Positions 14,305-20,935 of a stretch of 32,614 nt of DNA are shown one piece after another. Position 1 is the stretch's first letter; each line of letters opens with the position of its first letter. This DNA comes from Olsenella sp. Marseille-P4559. GTDB taxonomy: Bacteria > Actinomycetota > Coriobacteriia > Coriobacteriales > Atopobiaceae. The stretch covers positions 440,928-473,541 of the forward strand of contig NZ_LR027575.1 in NCBI RefSeq assembly GCF_900605015.1, given 5' to 3'. The notes beneath the pieces are model-generated. The model searched no databases. It worked only from the letters and a program-made list of their open reading frames with translations, and was not told the DNA's origin. The position numbers were made by a program, and so were the translations under genes.

Positions 14305-16428
14305 CTACCCCCGAGGCACCAGCGGCGACAGCTCCCCCTGCGACACGATTGTGACCTCGTGCACCGCACGGCTGATGGCGGTGTAGAGCCTCCTGCGTGA
14401 CAGCTGCGTGTCGGGATAGACCGCGGCCTGCGCGTCGGGTACCACCACATGGTCAAACTCGAGGCCCTTCGCCAGGCGAAGATCCATCACCACCACACCC
14501 GTTGCCGGCATCAGGGAATCTCGCTCCATGAGACGCACGCGCTTTCCCAGTTGCTTGGCAATCCAGTTGGCGCGGGCGGCGTCGGCGGCGACAATGGCGG
14601 TCAAGCCCTCCTCGCCAGCGGCCTTCTCGGCAATGCGTCCCAGCTCAGCGACGTAGTGCCCTGCGTCACCGTCTGCCACCTCGACAATGCGAGGCGGTGT
14701 GCCCGCGCGCTGGACCGAGGCGAGCCGCGCCCGTTCGTCCAGCGGCAAGAGACTCGTGAAGAGCGCTGTGATCTCGGGGCTCGAGCGGTAGCTGGTGAGA
14801 AGCTCGCAAGTCTCGGCCTCGCCATGCGTGGCCGAGAAGATCTGGCGCACCTGGTCGAAGGTCGCCGTCCCCTCTCGGATGGCCTGGTGCTCGTCGCCCA
14901 GCAGCACGAAGTGCGCCTGCGGGAAGTAGCGCGCAAGAACCATGAGCTGCGTCACGGTGTAGTCCTGCACCTCGTCCACCATCACGTAGCGTGCAGACTT
15001 CTCGCCGCCGCCCATCACCAGCAGCTTGAGGTAGACCCACTCGGCAGCCGAGAGGGCGCTCTTGCCCAGCACGCGTATGCCGATGCGATCGATGCGCAGC
15101 CAGTTGCCGCGCTCGATCTCGTCATGCGCATCGGCAAAGAGGTGCCGCAGGTAGGTGAGGGCGTAGGAGGCACACTCATCGTCGCACGCGGGGCTTATCG
15201 TCTGGCCAAAGACCTCGACCTGCTCCTCCACGTCGAGACCAAGCATCTCCTCCCAGATCTCCTCGCTCTTCGAAAGCGCTGCAAGCCTGCGGTCAAGGCG
15301 GTCGTGCAGCTCGTCTTTGACCAACGCCATGAGGCGCGGCCCCACTGGAATCCGCGAGAACTTGGCCACGGCACCCGCCACCGAGGACGCCTTGAGCATC
15401 ACGCGCTCGCCGCAGCGAACCTCGCGCAGGTCATCGGGCTCGAGCGTCAGTGTGCGCACACCCTCTTCCAGGTGCGCGAGTTCCTCCGGGCTGCCGTCGC
15501 GCCCGTCGCCGCGCTCGGAGAGGCCAAGCGAGGAGAGGAAACCGCGCCACGTGAAGATGCGCGGGTTCTTCTCGCCCATGCTGGGCAGTACCGTGTCAAT
15601 GTAGCGGAGGAAGACGTCGTTGGGCGTGAAGAGGAAGACCTGGTCGGCCGAGAGAGTCTTGCGCTCCTGGTAGAAGAGGTAGGCCACACGCTGGAGCAGC
15701 ACAGACGTCTTGCCGGAGCCCGCAATGCCGCTCACGAGAAGCACGGGCACGTCCTTGTGGCGGATGACTGCGTTCTGCTCGCGCTGGATTGTGGCCGTGA
15801 TGGCTGCGAGCTTCTCCGAGTGGTGCTTCTTGAGGGCGCCGAGAAGAAGCGAGTCCTCGATGGCCACCGTTGTGTCAAAGTACGAGTTGAGCGTGTCGCG
15901 CGTGATGTCAAACTGGCGGCGCAGCAGGAGGTTCACGGTGCGTGTGCGACCATCGACCTGGTAGGAGGTGGTGCCCATCTCCTGGTTGTAGTAGGTCTCG
16001 GCAACGGGGCTGCGCCAGTCCACGATGAGGGGGCGCTTGCGCTTGTCGGTCATGCCGGCGGCGCCAATGTAGACGTCGCGGGGTGGGCGGTCGGGTCGCA
16101 TCTCGAGCGTGACCTTGGCAAAGTACGGCTGGCGCAGCAGCAGAAGCACGTGCTGGAGCTTCTCCACGGTGAAGTCGTGGTACTGGTTGTACGTGTCGAT
16201 GACCGAGTTGAGCGTCTCGATGGCGGCGAGCGTCTCCATGGTCTCGTCTGTGCCGCCAAAGTCCGGGCGAATCTCCTCGCTCATCTCGCGAAGGTCGTCC
16301 GCGGCGCCCCTGTGGTTGGTCTCGATTTCCTCAGTGAGGGTATCGCGCAGGTCGCAGAGCTGGGCGTATATCGCGCTCAGATGGTCCTGCTCCTCACGGA
16401 ACGTATCGTCGTGCGTCTCGTCTGCCAT
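14305..16428 (-). CDS. helD: HelD-type UvrD-like helicase (RNA polymerase-associated ATPase)
   Basis: A 707-aa superfamily 1 ATPase. The N-terminal part is a long helical arm (REEQDHLSAIYAQLCDLRDT) followed by the HelD-specific GAAGMTDKRKRPLIVDWRSP and YYNQEMGTTSY block. Walker A is GIAGSGKT (234-241), Walker B is VMVDEVQDYT, and motif VI-like residues occur near the C-terminus (RRRLYTAISRA). In firmicutes and actinobacteria HelD/HelR removes stalled RNA polymerase from DNA, and actinobacterial relatives can displace rifampicin. Whether this one does so is not shown. A GGGGAGG site supports the ATG at 16426-16428. No operon partner is evident. Confidence 0.88.
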   Translation of the reverse strand: MADETHDDTFREEQDHLSAIYAQLCDLRDTLTEEIETNHRGAADDLREMSEEIRPDFGGTDETMETLAAIETLNSVIDTYNQYHDFTVEKLQHVLLLLRQPYFAKVTLEMRPDRPPRDVYIGAAGMTDKRKRPLIVDWRSPVAETYYNQEMGTTSYQVDGRTRTVNLLLRRQFDITRDTLNSYFDTTVAIEDSLLLGALKKHHSEKLAAITATIQREQNAVIRHKDVPVLLVSGIAGSGKTSVLLQRVAYLFYQERKTLSADQVFLFTPNDVFLRYIDTVLPSMGEKNPRIFTWRGFLSSLGLSERGDGRDGSPEELAHLEEGVRTLTLEPDDLREVRCGERVMLKASSVAGAVAKFSRIPVGPRLMALVKDELHDRLDRRLAALSKSEEIWEEMLGLDVEEQVEVFGQTISPACDDECASYALTYLRHLFADAHDEIERGNWLRIDRIGIRVLGKSALSAAEWVYLKLLVMGGGEKSARYVMVDEVQDYTVTQLMVLARYFPQAHFVLLGDEHQAIREGTATFDQVRQIFSATHGEAETCELLTSYRSSPEITALFTSLLPLDERARLASVQRAGTPPRIVEVADGDAGHYVAELGRIAEKAAGEEGLTAIVAADAARANWIAKQLGKRVRLMERDSLMPATGVVVMDLRLAKGLEFDHVVVPDAQAAVYPDTQLSRRRLYTAISRAVHEVTIVSQGELSPLVPRG

Positions 16429-16538
16429 GCGTCCTCCCCGTGCCCGGCACAAAAGCGTGACGGACTATTGTAACGCGAGAGGGGCGACAGCACCGTGGCT
16501 CTGTAGCGCCGAGTGGGGTGAGAGTGGGGCGACAGGCG

Positions 16539-16889
16539 CTAGGTTGTGGCGTCACCGTCGATGGCAAGGCGCACGGTGCAGGACGGAAATCCCCCGGCGT
16601 TCGAGTACGCCACCGTGCACGGAATGCGGTCGGGGAGCGCCTTGGGGTCAAGGCTTGCCCCCAGTGCCAGCGCGTTCATCTCGCTGGAGTTGAGACGACC
16701 CATTAGCTCGTTGAAGACCAGACAGCGCCAGGAGGTGCCAATGCCAAACGGCCCCCTCTCGCGCACAAACTCGCCGGAGGCCGAGGTCACGGAGTGCCTG
16801 GCCATCTCGAGGTCGGCCGTGAGAACCATGGCGGTGCTCTCAAAGACGTACTCCTCGAGCCTCTCGGGCTCGCGCCTGCGTATTGCCAT
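16539..16889 (-). CDS. Conserved-looking hypothetical protein, 116 aa
   Basis: A soluble, unrecognised protein. It begins MAIRRREPERLEEYVFESTA, has SGEFVRERGPFGIGTSWRCL and MGRLNSSEMNALALGASLD in the middle, and ends with VRLAIDGDATT. A C/P motif (IPCTVAYSNAGGFPSCTVRL) contains two Cys residues 14 positions apart. It lies on the minus strand between engB and helD and has the G/C-ending codons of a real gene. No function is assigned. Confidence 0.65.
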   Translation of the reverse strand: MAIRRREPERLEEYVFESTAMVLTADLEMARHSVTSASGEFVRERGPFGIGTSWRCLVFNELMGRLNSSEMNALALGASLDPKALPDRIPCTVAYSNAGGFPSCTVRLAIDGDATT

Positions 16890-16936
16890 ACGTCCCCCTT
16901 GGTCGTCCGTGGTCTTCTCGGTTGTGCACGGCGTGT

Positions 16937-17521
16937 CTAGTCGCAGGCCCTCTCGATGCGCTTGCGCAGTTCGTCGATGCCAAGACCGGTTTGCGCAGAG
17001 GTGAGCAGCATCTGCTCGCGCGGTACCTCGAGCTGGCGAGAAAGGAGCTCCACCTGGCGTGCCTGCTTAGGGCGGCTGAGCTTGTCGGCCTTGGTGAGCG
17101 CGACTACGAAGGGCAGCTCGTTTTCATGGAGGAACCCGAGCATGTCCTGGTCGAGCCTCTGAGCCTCCAGGCGCACGTCGACCAGGGCAATGACCAGGTT
17201 AAAGCTGCGCTCTTGCGCGAAGTAGCCCGAGATGAGGTTGGCCCAGCGCTGGCGCTCGGACATCGAGACGCGTGCGTAGCCGTAACCGGGCAGGTCGACA
17301 AAACTGATGCCGTCGGCCTCGAAGAAGTTCACGTTGGCGGTCTTGCCCGGCTGAGACGAGACCTTGGCCAGGGCCTTTCTCCCCAGCAGCCTGTTGAGAA
17401 GTGACGACTTGCCCACGTTGGAGCGGCCGACAAAGGCAACCTCCGGCGTGGTGGGCGCAGGGAGGCCGTCGACCGTTCCGTACGAGGCGATGAAGCGAGC
17501 GTTCTGGAGGTTGAGCGCCAT
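16937..17521 (-). CDS. engB: Ribosome biogenesis GTPase EngB/YsxC
   Basis: A 194-aa GTPase, the normal size. All G motifs are visible: G1 GRSNVGKS, G2 region SSQPGKTANVNFFEADG, G3 DLPGYGYA, G4 TKAD and G5 TSAQTGLG. EngB binds the large ribosomal subunit and is needed for its late assembly; it is usually essential. The start has a GGGGA site and is divergent from the small membrane-protein gene across a palindrome-rich spacer at 17553-17614. Confidence 0.95.
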   Translation of the reverse strand: MALNLQNARFIASYGTVDGLPAPTTPEVAFVGRSNVGKSSLLNRLLGRKALAKVSSQPGKTANVNFFEADGISFVDLPGYGYARVSMSERQRWANLISGYFAQERSFNLVIALVDVRLEAQRLDQDMLGFLHENELPFVVALTKADKLSRPKQARQVELLSRQLEVPREQMLLTSAQTGLGIDELRKRIERACD

Positions 17522-17569
17522 GGTTGGAGTCCCCTTTTCACGATTTCCTAAGGCGTCATTCTACCCGAA

Positions 17570-17598
17570 TGAGACAAGGGGACTGTCCCTCTGTCTCA
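17570..17598. repeat. Palindromic intergenic repeat, copy 3, inside a 62-bp palindrome
   Basis: A 29-bp element of the GAGACAAGGGGAC family with one arm mismatch. It is nested in a larger palindrome: outer 12-bp arms GCGTCATTCTAC (17553-17564) and its exact complement (17603-17614). It lies between the divergent engB and small membrane-protein genes. Confidence 0.8.
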
Positions 17599-17649
17599 CG
17601 GAGTAGAATGACGCTATGAGTGGAGCCGGCGAGAAGGACGGAGACAAGC

Positions 17650-17865
17650 GTGGACCCCAAGGACCAAAAGCCTGACGAGCCGCCCAAGCACTCCCTTCTC
17701 GTCACGCTCCTTCTCGCCGCGGCAATCGCGCTGCTTGCGGGGCTTCTCGCCTGGGGCGTTCCGGTGCTGCTCAGGATGGGAGGGCACGAGGAGGAGCAGC
17801 AGGGTGCATTGACCGTCCAGGAGGACGTGCCCGAGGGCCCCAGCGAACAGGTTCCCGAGCCGTAG
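17650..17865 (+). CDS. Small single-pass membrane protein, 71 aa
   Basis: A short protein with a charged N-terminus (DPKDQKPDEPPKH), one strongly hydrophobic helix (LLVTLLLAAAIALLAGLLAW, about residues 15-38) and an acidic C-terminal tail ending in PSEQVPEP. The GTG at 17650 has a GGAG upstream and is preferred over a GTG at 17620, which lies too close to the palindrome. No family is recognised. It precedes uppP on the same strand by 114 nt and may be expressed with it. Confidence 0.55.
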   Translation: MDPKDQKPDEPPKHSLLVTLLLAAAIALLAGLLAWGVPVLLRMGGHEEEQQGALTVQEDVPEGPSEQVPEP

Positions 17866-17979
17866 TTTTTCGCTGAAAGCCCACCGGCCCCGTCGCTCGC
17901 GCTGCGCACCCTTCATCATGGACTCGTTCGCAAGCACGCGCGCCCGCACATGCGGTGGCCCGCGCACAAAGGGGGAAAC

Positions 17980-18939
17980 GTGGACCTTCTCGAGCTTCTC
18001 AAGGCAGCAGCCTATGGCATGGTCGAAGGCATCACCGAGTGGCTGCCCGTCTCGTCGACGGGACATATGCTCCTTCTCGAGCAGTTCATGCCGCTCAACG
18101 TCTCGAAGGACTTCTGGGACATGTTCCTTGTGGTGATTCAGCTTGGCGCCATCATCGCCGTGCTTGTCGCCTTCTTCCACGAGCTCAACCCGTTCTCGGG
18201 TGCCAAGTCTGCGGGCGAGCGCCGCTCCACCTGGATGCTCTGGGGCAAGACCATCGTTGCCTGCATCCCCGCCGCGATGGTGGGGCTGCCGCTTGACAAC
18301 TGGATCGAGGACCACCTGGGAAGCCCGTTTGTGATTGCCGCCGCGCTTATCGTCTACGGCATCGTGTTCATCGTGATCGAGTCCATGCGCGAGCGTCGCG
18401 CCCGGCGCCTCATGGCCATGCCCGTCACGGCTCCAGCTACGGCCGCAGGCCCCTATCGCCCGCGTCACTTCTCGTCTGCCGCACCCCAGCAGAAGCTCAC
18501 GGTCTCGCAGGCAGCAGACGCAGACGTCCGCATCCAGGACATCGACGACCTCGACTGGAGGACGGCACTAGGCATCGGCCTTTTCCAGGTGCTCTCGATT
18601 GTCCCGGGCACGTCTCGCTCCGGATCCACCATCATTGGCGGTCTCATCTTGGGCTGCTCGCGCACTGTGGTTGCGCAGTTTACGTTCTACCTGGCGATTC
18701 CCGTGATGGTGGGGGCCTCGGGCCTGCGCCTTGTGAAGTACTTCCTCAAGGGCAACACCTTCACCACCCCCGAGGCGGCCATCCTGCTCACGGGCTGCAT
18801 CGTAGCCTTCCTCGTATCGCTTGCGGCCATCCGCTTCCTCATGGGCTTCGTGAAGAAGCACGACTTCAAGCCCTTCGGCTGGTACCGCATTGCGCTGGGC
18901 GTCGTTGTCATCGCATACTTCGCATTGGTCGCGGCGTAG
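17980..18939 (+). CDS. uppP: Undecaprenyl-diphosphate phosphatase UppP (BacA)
   Basis: A 319-aa integral membrane enzyme that converts undecaprenyl diphosphate to undecaprenyl phosphate, recycling the lipid carrier for peptidoglycan and surface polysaccharides; it also gives bacitracin tolerance. Both active-site signatures are present: EGITEWLPVSSTGH near residue 16, and PGTSRSGSTI near 215. The cytoplasmic-type insert at about residues 135-190 (RRARRLMAMPVTAPATAAGP) is longer than in E. coli UppP. The GTG at 17980 is chosen, with GGGGG just upstream; an ATG 10 codons earlier is possible. It is convergent with the C39-like gene. Confidence 0.95.
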   Translation: MDLLELLKAAAYGMVEGITEWLPVSSTGHMLLLEQFMPLNVSKDFWDMFLVVIQLGAIIAVLVAFFHELNPFSGAKSAGERRSTWMLWGKTIVACIPAAMVGLPLDNWIEDHLGSPFVIAAALIVYGIVFIVIESMRERRARRLMAMPVTAPATAAGPYRPRHFSSAAPQQKLTVSQAADADVRIQDIDDLDWRTALGIGLFQVLSIVPGTSRSGSTIIGGLILGCSRTVVAQFTFYLAIPVMVGASGLRLVKYFLKGNTFTTPEAAILLTGCIVAFLVSLAAIRFLMGFVKKHDFKPFGWYRIALGVVVIAYFALVAA

Positions 18940-18962
18940 GCACCGGCGGCACCGTTCACCCG

Positions 18963-20078
18963 CTACGACGCCATCTTCGTGAGTGCGTAGAACTTCCCCG
19001 CAGACGCATTTGCCAGCGTGTCTGCGTCCCAGGTCTTTGCCGTCACGGCGCTTGAGGTTGGGTCGTGTACGGTGTAGGTGCCGTCGGAGCCCTTCTCGAC
19101 CACAAGGATCCAGTGGTCGTAGGCTGTGAGCGAGTTCGCCTTGACCTCCATGGCCAGTACGGTCCCCGACGCGAGCACTGCCGAGATGTTCTCGGCTGAG
19201 GTGTCGTAGGCGTGGTAGACCACGCCGAGCGAGTTGGACTCGGTCGTGAAGAAGTCCCCGCTCAGGTACGAGTCACCCGTAGCCAGGCTGTCCTTCTCGG
19301 CCAGAGCCGCTATCGTTGCAGGGGTGTTGTCAGTCGAGCCGGTAAGGCCGATGACCGCCATCGCCATCACAGTGGGGCCAGAGCCCGTGATTGCGAGCGC
19401 GCTGCCTGCGTAGTCAACCGCGCCCCAACGGGAGTCCCAGTCGTAGAGCTGCGGATAGCTCCCAATGGAGGCATCCTCATCGTATGCCTGCGCGGTCTTG
19501 TCGGAGTCAAGGTAGCCCGCGACGAGAGACGCCGCATCGGGCTCGTCGAGGGCCAGCTCAACCAGGCGCTCGTCTCCGTACCGGTCGGCGTTGGCTGCAA
19601 TCTGCGCGATCTGGTCATTCTGGTCGAGGCGCGCGGTGAGCTCCTGCGAGAGCGTGTCCGAGATCCCGCTTGCCACGCGGGGCTTCTCCGCTTCGGCCTC
19701 CTGCTGCCTCTGGGCGGCGCTGTTGGCAACGCAACTGGAAATGGCGAAGATGAAGAGCACTATAGCGACAACGCCCAGCACCAGGACGAGCACCATGCGC
19801 GCATCAAGGCCCATGACGCGCCACCGCCCGGCACTCCCAAAACCAATGCTGCGGCTTCTCAGCTCATAGTCCCGCTGGCGGCTGCGTCCCTGTGACCTAT
19901 AGCTCAGCGACGACTGCCGGCGCGGGTGCAATCCAGCACCCCGTCCGCGTTCGCCATGCGAGCTGTGTCCTCGGCGAGGCGCGCTGTTGCCGCTTCCGTG
20001 GGAGCGACTGCCGTGGCTGCCGCGCGACACACTCGTGCCTCGCTGGGGTCTCTGAGACCTGTCGTCGGAGTACTCCAT
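18963..20078 (-). CDS. Membrane-anchored C39-like peptidase homologue with Ser in place of Cys
   Basis: A 371-aa protein. A highly basic Ser/Gly/Arg/His-rich cytosolic tail (residues 1-90) precedes one membrane helix (about 95-117) and an extracytoplasmic domain. Residues about 210-371 match the C39-like peptidase family (PF13529): LYDWDSRWGAVDYAGS, then TGSGPTVMAMAVIGLTG, then DHWILVVEKGSDGTYTVHDP. The family's nucleophilic Cys (normally in GCGPT) is Ser233 here, encoded by TCT. The His322 and Asp339 of the triad remain. It is probably inactive as a cysteine peptidase, so may bind peptide or wall ligands, or may use Ser. The ATG at 20078 has a GGAGG site. Confidence 0.82.
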   Translation of the reverse strand: MEYSDDRSQRPQRGTSVSRGSHGSRSHGSGNSAPRRGHSSHGERGRGAGLHPRRQSSLSYRSQGRSRQRDYELRSRSIGFGSAGRWRVMGLDARMVLVLVLGVVAIVLFIFAISSCVANSAAQRQQEAEAEKPRVASGISDTLSQELTARLDQNDQIAQIAANADRYGDERLVELALDEPDAASLVAGYLDSDKTAQAYDEDASIGSYPQLYDWDSRWGAVDYAGSALAITGSGPTVMAMAVIGLTGSTDNTPATIAALAEKDSLATGDSYLSGDFFTTESNSLGVVYHAYDTSAENISAVLASGTVLAMEVKANSLTAYDHWILVVEKGSDGTYTVHDPTSSAVTAKTWDADTLANASAGKFYALTKMAS

Positions 20079-20439
20079 CGTTCCTCCTCGCGTGGGTACA
20101 TGGGCGTCCCAAGGCTCGATGCAGCTTTGCGAATGGCGCGCTATTGGGCTTGCCATACAAAGTGCCACCTCACATGCCTTATAGCACTATAAGGCAGTGT
20201 TGCTTTCTCGTCGTGCGAGAGTTGTGCAGACGGTGCCGGCGCATGCCTACGGGCCCATAAGTGGCATGAGCAGACAAATCCCGACAGCCAATCGCACTAA
20301 CTCGCCGGTATGTTGCTTGCGTGACCCGGTACGGGCATGTGGATATGGCGCAAATTTGATACGTATAATCCGAAGAAAGTATTCATCGTTGTTTGGTGGC
20401 CGTGCCATTCGGGCAGGGCCACAGGTTGAGAGGCATCAC
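20079..20439. promoter_or_regulatory. Intergenic region between C39-like gene and argR, with palindrome
   Basis: No gene is seen in these 361 nt. The feature of note is a 22-bp palindrome at 20175-20196: arms TGCCTTATAG and its complement around a CA. It contains TATAAG on one strand and its mirror on the other, so it may be an operator overlapping a promoter for the minus-strand C39-like gene. A TATAAT at 20364-20369 is a likely -10 for argR, 70 nt before its start. Confidence 0.45.
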
Positions 20440-20874
20440 GTGGCAAAGCAGAGAAACAATCGCCAGGAAGCCATCAGGCAGATTATCCGAGACAAGGCAA
20501 TCCACACCCAGCGCGCGCTGGTGAAGGAGCTTCAAGACATGGGCTTCTCGTGCACGCAAGCCACGGTCTCAAGAGATATTACCGAGATGGGCCTGCGCAA
20601 GCTCCCCGAAGGCATCTACGTGCTCTCTGAGGACCTGCACCTGCAGCGTATGCTCTCGGAGTTCGTGATAGACGTGCTGCGTGCTGAGAACCTCGTGGTG
20701 ATTAAGTGCCAGCCCGGTACCGCCTCCGGTATCGCTGCGGCCATTGACGGCGCGGCACTCTCACATGCACTGGGCTCTGTGGCTGGTAACGACACGGTGC
20801 TTGTGGTTACGGTTGACGGTCAGCATGCGGCCGCCCTGCAATCCCTCGTGAAGAAGCTCGGCAGCTCGAAGTAG
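20440..20874 (+). CDS. argR: Arginine repressor ArgR
   Basis: A 144-aa DNA-binding regulator of normal length. The winged helix is clear (NRQEAIRQIIRDKAIHTQ, then GFSCTQATVSRDITEMGL). The C-terminal hexamerisation and arginine-binding domain ends with GSVAGNDTVLVVTVDG, including the GT/ND loop of the arginine pocket. With arginine it represses arginine biosynthesis and activates catabolism. The GTG at 20440 has GAGAGG upstream. No arginine-pathway genes are adjacent. It ends in a repeat that looks able to terminate transcription. Confidence 0.93.
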   Translation: MAKQRNNRQEAIRQIIRDKAIHTQRALVKELQDMGFSCTQATVSRDITEMGLRKLPEGIYVLSEDLHLQRMLSEFVIDVLRAENLVVIKCQPGTASGIAAAIDGAALSHALGSVAGNDTVLVVTVDGQHAAALQSLVKKLGSSK

Positions 20875-20882
20875 AGACAAGG

Positions 20883-20935
20883 GAGAGACAAGGGAGAGAC
20901 AAGGGGACAGCCCCCTTGCCTCTTGTCTCATTTTT
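20883..20935 (+). terminator. Palindromic repeat copy 4, forming the argR terminator
   Basis: The stop of argR is followed by GAGACAAGGGA written twice, then GAGACAAGGGGACAG and a complementary CCCCCTTGCCTCTTGTCTC. The result is an elongated, imperfect hairpin followed by ATTTTT, which has the form of an intrinsic terminator. It belongs to the same family as copies 1-3. The T-run overlaps the last codons of the convergent penicillin-binding protein gene. Confidence 0.7.

Noticed and set aside
14449-16473. 674-codon plus-strand frame opposite helD
   Set aside because: It is the antisense shadow of the helicase, which has full Walker motifs on the minus strand.
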